A DNA stretch of 12,467 nucleotides, taken from JBJXHC01 sp046160825. GTDB lineage: Bacteria; Bacteroidota; Ignavibacteria; UBA10030; UBA6906. The position numbers and the translations under genes were made by a program. Below, one piece after another: positions 1 to 6,037 of this stretch (within the stretch, counting starts at the first letter, position 1; the number at the start of each line of letters is the position of its first letter). The stretch spans positions 1 to 12,467 of the forward strand of contig JBJXHC010000076.1 in NCBI GenBank assembly GCA_046160825.1. Reading direction: 5' to 3'. A model generated the notes under the pieces. It was not told the origin of the DNA. It saw nothing but the letters and a program-made list of their open reading frames with translations, and did not search any database.

Positions 1-3
1 GCT

Positions 4-576
4 TTACTCACTGTCCATTAAATGGGGTGAATTCCACATCAAAGCATGATCCCCTATCCACCCTGTTATACCATCAATTCCAACACGGGCGAACAGCTGT
101 TCAAGGATATGCAGTCGCATATTCTGTTCACGTCTCAAGAGAGCTTGAGGCAATATTACGTAAGGGCTAACGCCAGCCAATGCTTCTGCATAGTCGTGCA
201 CGACCTTTTCCAACGACAAGCTAGTTAATCGTTCCGTGTTCATCCGCTGCAACACATTTGAAATACCATTCCTGTGTTCAGTCTGAAACTTTTCGCTGAG
301 CGAATTGTAGGCAAACATCGTAGGGATCAAGGCAAGTACCTCTCCTATGATCGCTTCAACGAAGGTTTCGTATGCCGCATAAAGTCGAGTCAATGTTGCA
401 CAATGGTCAAACACCTTCCAGTCATTAGTTGCAGGTGCTTTTTGGCTAATAGCTAGATGAATGGGCATAGTTACAACGCCATTAGCCAGAAAATCTCGCA
501 CCTCTTCACTTGTTTCCAGCATCTTCCGTGCTGTGTTGATTTTCTGAACGGCAGTATCGAGGAGCGCTGGGAACAT
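4..576 (-). CDS. HEPN-like protein, partner of DUF262 (possibly C-terminally truncated)
   Basis: This 190-residue, mostly helical protein resembles the MAE_28990/MAE_18760 or RiboL-PSP type HEPN families, which are known as neighbours of DUF262 genes. Visible family-like segments are the aromatic helix around residues 64-84 (LYAAYETFVEAII) and the segment at 152-166 (NMRLHILEQLFARVG). In these families I would expect a late helix with an R-N-x-x-x-H type motif, the RNase site of catalytic HEPN proteins. This frame stops at residue 190 before any such helix. An R149-x6-H156 spacing exists but sits in the earlier helix and is probably fortuitous. The ATG lies 1 nt after the DUF262 stop, so the two are surely co-transcribed. 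No good Shine-Dalgarno site precedes it. The true end could lie in another frame beyond the window edge. The pairing is solid. The family assignment rests on recalled motif patterns and is moderate, and the biochemical activity is unknown. Confidence 0.6.
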   Translation of the reverse strand: MFPALLDTAVQKINTARKMLETSEEVRDFLANGVVTMPIHLAISQKAPATNDWKVFDHCATLTRLYAAYETFVEAIIGEVLALIPTMFAYNSLSEKFQTEHRNGISNVLQRMNTERLTSLSLEKVVHDYAEALAGVSPYVILPQALLRREQNMRLHILEQLFARVGIDGITGWIGDHALMWNSPHLMDSE

Positions 577-577
577 T

Positions 578-1774
578 CTACGATTTGATTACTTCATCTA
601 ACATCTCTGAGAAGTAATTAATACGACCCTGGACATCAGCCTTGGTATTATTCCTACCACTGAAGGTCCCAGGTTCATATTTGCTAAACAGGTTCTTGGT
701 TCCTTCAATGACCTGAAGTCTTTTCTTACCAAGAATGTCGGCTTGATCCAAATGTCTCGATAAGCCAACCATGACTGCGTCTGCAAATGGTTTCTGCTTC
801 TTCCCCATCCAATCTTGTTTTCCTGGATCAAAATGTTGAAAGATCAAATCCTCAAATATCTCTCGCCCAAGTCTAAGAGTTCGCACAAACAGATCCTGAA
901 GAAAGATGATATCCTCCTTAGTGAACATCCTACTACGCACCATGTACAAGTCGAGAAATCCCGCGAGCCCGCCTCGATAATGTTCCACATGTCGGAGTGC
1001 GAAGAATCTCAAAATTACTTCCAAGTCTTCCATCTTTTGGAAGAATCCTATGCCAAAAATATCCGCATTCGATCCGTCATTGTCTTCATCTTCGCTATGC
1101 GATGGGAGATTCCAGGCCTTTCTGAAGTCCTCTAAACGTGAAAGTCCTAGTAATAAATTGTTCAGCCCACCTTGGTATAGTGCATTTCGTACCTCTTGTT
1201 TTTCGAGCTTCACCCCACCTGTATTAAGCCTCTCAAATACGAGTTGCCTCAAGAGCATTGCTTCTTCGTCATCAGGTGCGGACTCTTTCAGTAGAACAAT
1301 GGAAGAAATTGACCTCCGATCTATACCTGCTTTTACCTGATTCGGAAGATCCTTGTAGAGCATGCCATTTAACTCATGCCAAATTTCAAGTCCAGTTAGC
1401 CTTAACTTGTCATCATAAAAGTCTTTGATTGCTGTTATTCTTTGCTGGCCGTCCATCACCTCGTAGGAATTATAACTCTTTTCATACAGGAAGATCGGCG
1501 GAACAGGAACATTGATAATAAATGACTCAATTAGTGTTGATTGCCTCTCTTCATCCCATCTCTTTCGGCGCTGATAAAAAGGACGCAAAGTCATGTAGTT
1601 CTGTCTACGGAGAGCTTCCACAAAGTTCGGCAGCTTCTCTCTGTTTGATTCAGTAATAATCCTCTGCTCACCTTTTACGTATTTCTCATTGATTTCTTGC
1701 GCGCTCATTTTCAAAGAGGGTTTCTTACCGTCGTCTTGCCACATCGTCAATTCTGTTGGTGCTAACTTATCCAT
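578..1774 (-). CDS. DUF262 (ParB/Srx-like, GmrSD N-domain family) protein
   Basis: A 398-residue DUF262 protein. The domain spans roughly residues 40-200 and shows the family signatures in order: PFYQRRKRW at 65-73, VPVPPIFLYE at 89-98, the DGQQR motif at 108-112 and FERLNTGG followed by QEVRNA at 180-197. The DGQQR and RLN elements are the conserved ParB-like core. In the related GmrS/BrxU-type proteins this core binds or hydrolyses nucleotide. The C-terminal half (about 210-398) is helical, with an acidic linker around 227-234, and I do not recognise a DUF1524 HNH nuclease domain in it. The start is supported by a strong GGGAGG ribosome-binding site (1780-1785 complement) 5 nt upstream. The gene sits 66 bp after the OstA-like gene and 1 nt before the HEPN-like gene. 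Its AT-rich composition contrasts with the LPS genes upstream. A defence or conflict role is inferred from family and context and is not shown by the sequence. Confidence 0.88.
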   Translation of the reverse strand: MDKLAPTELTMWQDDGKKPSLKMSAQEINEKYVKGEQRIITESNREKLPNFVEALRRQNYMTLRPFYQRRKRWDEERQSTLIESFIINVPVPPIFLYEKSYNSYEVMDGQQRITAIKDFYDDKLRLTGLEIWHELNGMLYKDLPNQVKAGIDRRSISSIVLLKESAPDDEEAMLLRQLVFERLNTGGVKLEKQEVRNALYQGGLNNLLLGLSRLEDFRKAWNLPSHSEDEDNDGSNADIFGIGFFQKMEDLEVILRFFALRHVEHYRGGLAGFLDLYMVRSRMFTKEDIIFLQDLFVRTLRLGREIFEDLIFQHFDPGKQDWMGKKQKPFADAVMVGLSRHLDQADILGKKRLQVIEGTKNLFSKYEPGTFSGRNNTKADVQGRINYFSEMLDEVIKS

Positions 1775-1840
1775 GATGTCCTCCCAGTGTTTTCTTTTGA
1801 CAATTCAATTCTCAATTCACTCCTTGGCTTATCCTGTTCA
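1775..1840 (-). promoter_or_regulatory. Junction between OstA-like gene and DUF262 cassette, with strong RBS
   Basis: This 66-bp spacer holds the GGGAGG ribosome-binding site of the DUF262 gene (complement of 1780-1785). It also holds an AT-rich stretch with three CAATTC copies, starting at 1801, 1806 and 1813. The 11-mer TCAATTCTCAA at 1805-1815 recurs exactly at 11608-11618 in the palindromic repeat upstream of the LOG gene. The spacer may therefore contain a fragment of that repeat family. I see no convincing -35/-10 pair, so the DUF262 pair may depend on readthrough from the LPS operon. Confidence 0.4.
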
Positions 1841-3082
1841 TCACTTTCTCGTTATCCTCGGCCTCTCCTCCCGCCAGTTGAATCCCGCAATAGCATATTC
1901 CATCTCATGTCCTTGCACAAGGTTCTCCGGCACGTACTGTCCTTCCACGCCGCCGTAAATCCTGATTGCTGAGACCTGGCCAAAGACGAAGTCGAGCACC
2001 AGCCTGTCGCCACTGGTTTTATTGAGGCCGTTTGCAGCGGAGTCTTCATACAAATGATAAACGCTTATGGCCCGAGTATCCACTGTGATCTTATCCAATT
2101 CCTGATCCTCAAAAAACATGTGCAGCGTTTCCCCGGTGATCTGATCGAACCGGCTTGGACGAAGCGTATCGTTTTGTGAGATGGCAAACGCATTGCCCAA
2201 CACGGCAACAATATGCAGCGCTCGTTCCTTGAGATAGACATTGATCGAGTCGCCGGAAACCTGTGATTGCCTGTACCACACAACGGGAACCTGTCGCAGC
2301 AGAATGCTATCGCCAACAGTGAAGAAGGTTGCGAGTCCGCCGATGGCTGCAAGATCAGACCGGACGATTTCCACGCTGTCGATCGCCACAAGCCGCCGTG
2401 TGGAATCCTGGTACGATTCCATGACACGGCAACGGACAACGAGCGTGTCTATCCGCCCACGGGGATCACGATCGAACTGCACAAGGTACGGCTCACCCGT
2501 CATCCGACTGAACTGCTGCGGCGCAAAATTCTCAAAGTGCTCTCCGTAGATCGTGACGTCATCCTGTTTGTTGTAGATAGCAACGTTGCGTTCTGCGACC
2601 GAGCGTTTCTCGGTTCTGAAATACGTCAGCGTGTCCGAAGTAAGCACCGAGCCCGTATCCTTCACCGCCACGTCCGTGCGAAACGTTGCAATCTTTGGCT
2701 CGATAAAATACTGGCCGTACTTCGATGTGACGTTCGTCGTTCCATCCGTGAGACTGACATCGTCGAATGCTTCAGCGCGCCGTGAATCGCTGTGGTACAG
2801 TCCGCGTGGCGCACGGAGAATGATACTGTCATCTTGCACAACGACATTCCCAGTGAGGACAACCAAGCCCCGATCAAGATATTGCAAGGCACGGTCGCAA
2901 CTCACCCGCACGTTTTCCTGCGAGAAGCGCACGTTGCCGATGAGTTCACGCGCATTTTCTCCATCAATCACCTTACCGACAAGACTGTCGGCATTCTCTA
3001 CAATGACGAGCTTGCCCTGTGCATTTATCGAGGAAGTGCAAAAAAAGAGAATGACAAAAAGAAAGGGTGATCCGGCCTTCAA
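1841..3082 (-). CDS. OstA-like (LptA/LptD N-domain type) LPS transport protein
   Basis: A 413-residue exported protein of the OstA/LptA-like superfamily. Such proteins form a beta-jellyroll groove that carries lipopolysaccharide across the periplasm or feeds the outer-membrane translocon. From the start chosen here, residues 1-21 form a clear signal peptide: a Lys, then a hydrophobic run (FLFVILFFC) ending in SSINA-Q. Residues about 28-190 show repeated short beta segments typical of the fold (ELIGNVRF, VVLTGNVVVQ, RAEAFDDVSLTDG, KIATFRTDVAVKD, VAERNVAIYN). The start is the TTG at 3080-3082, because AGGAG lies 7 nt upstream and the signal peptide then begins at residue 1. The longer TTG at 3137-3139 falls inside a hairpin repeat and would put 19 extra residues before the signal. 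The gene follows lptC after a 143-bp gap. The family is fairly sure, but whether it acts as LptA or as a separate OstA paralogue cannot be told. Confidence 0.82.
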   Translation of the reverse strand: MKAGSPFLFVILFFCTSSINAQGKLVIVENADSLVGKVIDGENARELIGNVRFSQENVRVSCDRALQYLDRGLVVLTGNVVVQDDSIILRAPRGLYHSDSRRAEAFDDVSLTDGTTNVTSKYGQYFIEPKIATFRTDVAVKDTGSVLTSDTLTYFRTEKRSVAERNVAIYNKQDDVTIYGEHFENFAPQQFSRMTGEPYLVQFDRDPRGRIDTLVVRCRVMESYQDSTRRLVAIDSVEIVRSDLAAIGGLATFFTVGDSILLRQVPVVWYRQSQVSGDSINVYLKERALHIVAVLGNAFAISQNDTLRPSRFDQITGETLHMFFEDQELDKITVDTRAISVYHLYEDSAANGLNKTSGDRLVLDFVFGQVSAIRIYGGVEGQYVPENLVQGHEMEYAIAGFNWREERPRITRK

Positions 3083-3089
3083 TATTCTA

Positions 3090-3094
3090 CTCCT
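3090..3094 (-). promoter_or_regulatory. Shine-Dalgarno site (AGGAG) that fixes the OstA-like gene start
   Basis: On the minus strand AGGAG is followed by 7 nt and then TTG at 3082-3080. The only competing in-frame start, TTG at 3139-3137, lies within a repeat and has AGGA only at a poor distance. This site therefore favours the shorter protein with an N-terminal signal peptide. Confidence 0.65.
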
Positions 3095-3133
3095 AAGTAG
3101 TGCTACATTTTCATTGCTCGGGCCAAACGCAGC

Positions 3134-3154
3134 GGACAAACGAGACGTTTGTCC
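3134..3154. repeat. Hairpin repeat, copy A (9-bp stem, 3-nt loop)
   Basis: A perfect inverted repeat: GGACAAACG at 3134-3142, AGA loop, CGTTTGTCC at 3146-3154. Read on the minus strand it is preceded by GTA (complement of 3155-3157), giving GTAGGACAAACG. It is the partner of copy B at 3179-3200, which has the same stem length and flank but compensating base-pair differences. Confidence 0.85.
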
Positions 3155-3178
3155 TACTACCTAGTGATCTGAGGTGTA

Positions 3179-3200
3179 GGTCAAGCGTCCCCGCTTGACC
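3179..3200. repeat. Hairpin repeat, copy B (9-bp stem, 4-nt loop)
   Basis: A perfect inverted repeat: GGTCAAGCG at 3179-3187, TCCC loop, CGCTTGACC at 3192-3200. It is preceded by GTA at 3176-3178, giving GTAGGTCAAGCG on the plus strand. Relative to copy A, one A-T pair is swapped to T-A and one A-T pair is replaced by G-C, so the stem pairing is preserved. It lies in the opposite orientation to copy A. Confidence 0.85.
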
Positions 3201-3225
3201 GAATAGTTCAAACACTAGCACTACG

Positions 3226-3786
3226 CTACTCCTTGGGTAAAGCCTGACCGGTAACACGGAAGATTTTATAGTTTTTCAGACTCTGATCGCTCTCCATGCC
3301 ATAGCCTCGGATAATTTCCGTCGGCGATGTAATCTCCACGTAGGCATCGGTGTGAATCTTGCGGGTGGTATTGGTCCAGAAGAGTCGCTCGGTCTTCAGT
3401 GTTGTGCCGCTGTCTGATACGACAATGACATTCTCGAAAGCCTCGAAGTTGCGCGTGCGATCATCCAGCCGCCCGCGACGCGAGGTCAGAGCCGATGTGT
3501 GCTCTTCAAACTCATTGTAGAAGTCCACGTGCAGGCTCTCCTGAAACAACGTGTATTCCTGCGGCGAGAAAACGGAGATGTGGCCGGACCAGAGAATGGC
3601 TTTCACTTTCCCGGAATCGGTGAATGTGATGGTACTGTTCCAACTTTCCTGGGAGGGAATTTCGGTTTGGGAAATCGGAACCACTGCCGGTCTCGCCTTC
3701 TCTTCACAGCCGATAGAAAACATTACCACAGAGGCACAGAGGGCACAGAGGGCACAGAGGGCACAGAGGTTCACGGAGAATTTCAT
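3226..3786 (-). CDS. lptC: LptC/YrbK-like LPS export lipoprotein
   Basis: A 186-residue protein of LptC type. LptC is the inner-membrane-anchored periplasmic component that receives LPS from the LptBFG transporter and hands it to LptA/OstA proteins. Residues 1-26 form a signal sequence ending in SIGC, so C27 is a likely lipidation site, although Ser at position -3 is unusual. The rest (about 45-180) is beta-rich with family-like segments: SGHISVFSPQE, a TSRRGRLDDRTRNFEAFENVIV stretch near residues 101-122, and KTERLFWTNTTRKIHTDAYVEI after it. The hydrophobic core of the signal is encoded by a CACAGAGGG tandem repeat and reads as repeated Leu-Cys-Ala. The ATG overlaps the kdsD stop (ATGA, 3783-3786) and has GAGGAA 5 nt upstream, so this start is well supported despite the odd N-terminus. 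LptC assignment is by architecture and neighbours. Confidence 0.78.
   Translation of the reverse strand: MKFSVNLCALCALCALCASVVMFSIGCEEKARPAVVPISQTEIPSQESWNSTITFTDSGKVKAILWSGHISVFSPQEYTLFQESLHVDFYNEFEEHTSALTSRRGRLDDRTRNFEAFENVIVVSDSGTTLKTERLFWTNTTRKIHTDAYVEITSPTEIIRGYGMESDQSLKNYKIFRVTGQALPKE
3727..3769. repeat. Tandem repeat CACAGAGG(G), five units, inside the lptC signal sequence
   Basis: Five head-to-tail units start at 3727, 3735, 3744, 3753 and 3762. The middle three are the 9-mer CACAGAGGG and the outer two are 8-mers. In the lptC frame the 9-nt period equals three codons and encodes Leu-Cys-Ala repeats. On the other strand the same DNA can read as TTEAQRAQRAQR, a peptide I recall from spurious intergenic open frames in many draft genomes. 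That suggests a widespread mobile or self-expanding intergenic sequence. There are no spacers, so this is not a CRISPR array. Confidence 0.9.
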
Positions 3787-4772
3787 GACGGTTCCTCACT
3801 GCGGAGACCGAGCTTCACCAGATCGTGCAGGTGAATTACTCCGACCGGATGGTTGTCCGGATCAACAACAATAATCTGTGTGATGTTGAACGATTCCATT
3901 TCCTGGAGCGCGATGACGGCGAGCGTTCCGGCAGCGATGGTCTTCGGACGCTTCGTCATCACCATGCCTGCCGTCAGGTTGGTGACATCCTGCGTCTTCT
4001 GCAACAAGCGTCGGAGGTCACCATCGGTGATGACTCCTTCGAGTCGGCCATTGGCATCCACAACACACGTACATCCAAGACGCTTGCCCGTGATCTCAAC
4101 AATCGCGTCCCGTAGTTGCACTTCGGAAGGAACACGCGGCACTCCTTCACTGGTTACCATGATTTCATCCACCTTCAACAACAACCTGCGGCCTAACATC
4201 CCGCCCGGATGGAACATGGCAAAATCATCCTTGCTGAATTTCCTGCGTTCGAGAAGCGTAACGGCAAGCGCATCGCTCAAGACCAGCGTCGCTGTTGTCG
4301 AGGAAGTCGGGGCAAGGTCGTGCGGACAGGCTTCTTCAGCCACTGAAGCATCCAGGACGACCGAGGATTCCCGTGCGAGGTATGACTGGAGATTGCCCAC
4401 CAGACTGATAATGCCAACGCCAATGCGTTTGAACATCGGGACGAGAATTTTCAATTCGGAGGTGTCTCCACTCTTGGAGATGCAGACAACAACGTCGCCA
4501 TTCCGCACCATGCCGAGATCACCATGCACCGCGTCAGACGGATGCAGGAACATTGCCGGCGTGCCGGTCGAGTTCAGAGTAGCGACGAACTTGCGTGCAA
4601 TAACGCCGGACTTCCCCACCCCGGTGACGATAACACGCCCCTTGCAGAGGAACAACAGATCGACGGCGTTCGCGAAGCGTTCGTCAATGCGTGAAACGAG
4701 GTCGGCAACGGCTTTCGCCTCAATCTGCACGACACGCTTTCCATGTTCAATAATTTCGTTCTTGTCGGTCAT
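3783..4772 (-). CDS. kdsD: Arabinose-5-phosphate isomerase (KpsF/GutQ/KdsD family)
   Basis: A 329-residue cytoplasmic enzyme interconverting D-ribulose 5-phosphate and D-arabinose 5-phosphate, the entry to Kdo synthesis. Residues about 40-190 form the SIS domain with GVGKSG at 51-56, HGDLG at 83-87, SKSGDTSE at 99-106 and HPGG at 188-191. The residues matching the E. coli KdsD active site (Lys59, Glu111, Glu152, His193) are present at a constant offset: K54, E106, E147 and H188. Two CBS domains follow at about 202-258 and 268-321. The length matches the usual ~328. The start is the ATG at 4770-4772, 10 positions after the stop of the preceding gene, because MTDKNEIIEHGKRV is a normal family N-terminus. 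An upstream ATG at 4857-4859 would add 29 residues overlapping the previous gene. No strong ribosome-binding site is seen. The stop overlaps the lptC start. Confidence 0.96.
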   Translation of the reverse strand: MTDKNEIIEHGKRVVQIEAKAVADLVSRIDERFANAVDLLFLCKGRVIVTGVGKSGVIARKFVATLNSTGTPAMFLHPSDAVHGDLGMVRNGDVVVCISKSGDTSELKILVPMFKRIGVGIISLVGNLQSYLARESSVVLDASVAEEACPHDLAPTSSTTATLVLSDALAVTLLERRKFSKDDFAMFHPGGMLGRRLLLKVDEIMVTSEGVPRVPSEVQLRDAIVEITGKRLGCTCVVDANGRLEGVITDGDLRRLLQKTQDVTNLTAGMVMTKRPKTIAAGTLAVIALQEMESFNITQIIVVDPDNHPVGVIHLHDLVKLGLRSEEPS

Positions 4773-4782
4773 ATTCGTTTTG

Positions 4783-5523
4783 TCATTTCTTCGGGACAAG
4801 GAGACGGCGGAGTCCATGCAACCATCCTGTCCGTTTTGCGACGACGGGAGGATGAGCAAGCGTGACTTTGGGTTTCAGTTTATTGTAGGAATGAAATGCC
4901 ATGCATATATCCTCGTCGGAATAATTCTCCGTGTCACTGAAGAACCGCGACGAGTGCAACGCCACCCTGGGGTCACGTATGCTCTTGTGGATCATCAACT
5001 CATTATAAAAATTGGTGATGGGAATAAGAAGAACCATGCCCGTTCGACGATCATGTACCCAGAGCCTTTTCTCCTCCCGTGCGATTGCGAGAGTGACATT
5101 GTCATCAATGGCGACCTGACGAACCGGAGTACCGGTCGCCGGAGAAGCATGTCCGGGTTCCCATGTTGAGTAGGTCCATCGCCGTTTCTCTTCAAAGTGA
5201 TCCGGGATTTCCTCCCCCTGATTTGAAACGATCTCAACATCAATTTGGCTCCCCACATATTCCCGGACAGTGATTGAGAACTGATCGAGTGTGGTTTCAA
5301 TAACGCCATAGGCAACAACAGGAGCCAGTGGCGATGTAATATCTGGTGTGTCTCCCGCAAATCCAAGGACAAGATTCCCGCTCCCTCTGCGACCTTCACC
5401 GAGCACCAGCATGTGTTTGAGAAGATCCCGATACTCACGATAGCCCGATCTTTCAACGGGCAACACCGACTCGAGGAGATCGATTTCCTTTGCTCTTAAC
5501 TGTCTGGGATACGTGGCGCTCAT
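4783..5523 (-). CDS. Conserved-looking protein of unknown function within the Kdo operon
   Basis: A 246-residue protein that I do not recognise. It appears soluble, with no signal peptide or membrane segment. The N-terminal third contains RQLRAKEIDLLESVLP, then ERSGYREYRDLLKHM (about 24-38) and a glycine-rich stretch GEGRRGSGNLVLGF (about 42-55) that could be a turn or ligand loop. A middle beta-rich part follows (VVAYGVIETT, FSITVREYVGSQIDVEIV), and the C-terminus is basic, with Arg and Lys at 234-246. The start is the ATG at 5521-5523, because AGGA lies 6 nt upstream and it follows the kdsC stop by 7 nt. A longer frame from 5643 would overlap kdsC by over 100 nt. Lying between kdsC and kdsD with tight spacing implies a role in, or regulation tied to, Kdo or LPS assembly, but nothing in the sequence shows what it does. 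Confidence 0.85.
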   Translation of the reverse strand: MSATYPRQLRAKEIDLLESVLPVERSGYREYRDLLKHMLVLGEGRRGSGNLVLGFAGDTPDITSPLAPVVAYGVIETTLDQFSITVREYVGSQIDVEIVSNQGEEIPDHFEEKRRWTYSTWEPGHASPATGTPVRQVAIDDNVTLAIAREEKRLWVHDRRTGMVLLIPITNFYNELMIHKSIRDPRVALHSSRFFSDTENYSDEDICMAFHSYNKLKPKVTLAHPPVVAKRTGWLHGLRRLLVPKK

Positions 5524-5530
5524 TGTTTTC

Positions 5531-6037
5531 CTAACTGCGTGCGCGAAGTCGGAGCACCAGATCAATGAATTCCCGAACCGCGCCCTCGCCCCCTGTTGCC
5601 TTCGTGAGGAAGTGGACACGTTTGCGTACTTCAGGCCTGGCATTCGCAGGCGCGGCTGAAAGTCCGACGGCTTTCAGAAGTGGCAAGTCGAACAAGTCAT
5701 CGCCCATAAACGACATCTCCCTGAGAGTCACGCCTTGCCGCTGAGCAACTTCCGTTGCCGCCGCAAGTTTGTCGCCGATCCCTTGCAGGACTTCGTCCGC
5801 ATGGATGTCACGCCCCCGCTCCACCACGGCCTCGGAAGTGCGCCCACTGATGAGGCCGATCTTGAGGCCGGCCTGTCGGGCTTGCGTCAGTCCATATCCA
5901 TCCTGTGCGTTGAACCGTTTCAGTTCCGCACCACTCGCCGAATAGTAAATCCCCCCGTCGGTCATGACGCCGTCAACATCGAAGATCAACATTTTCAGTT
6001 TACGCGCACTGTTCAATAATGTTCTGCTGTCCGCCAT
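5531..6037 (-). CDS. kdsC: 3-deoxy-D-manno-octulosonate-8-phosphate phosphatase
   Basis: A 168-residue HAD-superfamily phosphatase that removes phosphate from Kdo-8-phosphate to give Kdo. It has the compact capless form usual for KdsC, a tetramer in known members. Motif I is DVDGVMTDG with nucleophile D20 and acid/base D22, motif II is the serine of SGR at 64-66, motif III is the lysine at 90 (GDK), and motif IV is MGDDLFDLP with D113, D114 and D117. The GIYYSASGAELKRFNAQDG stretch (29-47) is the typical KdsC beta-hairpin and substrate loop. The ATG at 6035-6037 is preferred over the GTG just upstream (6038-6040), because AGGA is 5 nt from the ATG and only 2 nt from the GTG. The kdsA stop overlaps this start (TGATG), indicating translational coupling. 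Confidence 0.96.
   Translation of the reverse strand: MADSRTLLNSARKLKMLIFDVDGVMTDGGIYYSASGAELKRFNAQDGYGLTQARQAGLKIGLISGRTSEAVVERGRDIHADEVLQGIGDKLAAATEVAQRQGVTLREMSFMGDDLFDLPLLKAVGLSAAPANARPEVRKRVHFLTKATGGEGAVREFIDLVLRLRARS

Larger units (their letters stand above)
3083..3225. other. Intergenic insertion between lptC and OstA-like gene
   Basis: This 143-bp gap interrupts an otherwise tightly packed operon. It holds the OstA ribosome-binding site (complement of 3090-3094) and two related hairpins at 3134-3154 and 3179-3200. The hairpins face each other, with the shared flank GTAGG of each on its inner side. Neither hairpin is followed by a T-tract on either strand, so an ordinary intrinsic terminator is not supported. 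Confidence 0.6.

Noticed and set aside
106..132. HEPN catalytic motif R149-x6-H156
   Set aside because: The spacing fits loosely, but it lies in an earlier helix and lacks the usual Asn, His or Asp after the Arg, so it is probably fortuitous.
3083..3139. Longer OstA-like protein starting at TTG 3139
   Set aside because: That start lies inside a hairpin repeat, lacks a well-placed ribosome-binding site and would bury the signal peptide.
2586..3164. Plus-strand open frame of 192 codons antisense to the OstA-like gene
   Set aside because: Composition is shadow-like and the opposite strand has a signal peptide and OstA-type repeats.
3134..3200. Intrinsic transcription terminators between lptC and the OstA-like gene
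   Set aside because: The stems are good but no T-run follows either hairpin on either strand.
3727..3769. CRISPR-like repeat array
   Set aside because: Units are 8-9 nt and contiguous with no spacers.
3853..5169. Long plus-strand open frame of 438 codons
   Set aside because: It lies antisense to kdsD and the unknown gene, and its product is rich in Ser, Thr and Arg with no family features. The minus-strand frames carry catalytic motifs.
5524..5643. Longer version of the unknown Kdo-operon protein starting at 5643
   Set aside because: It would overlap kdsC by more than 100 nt, whereas ATG 5523 has a good AGGA site and normal operon spacing.
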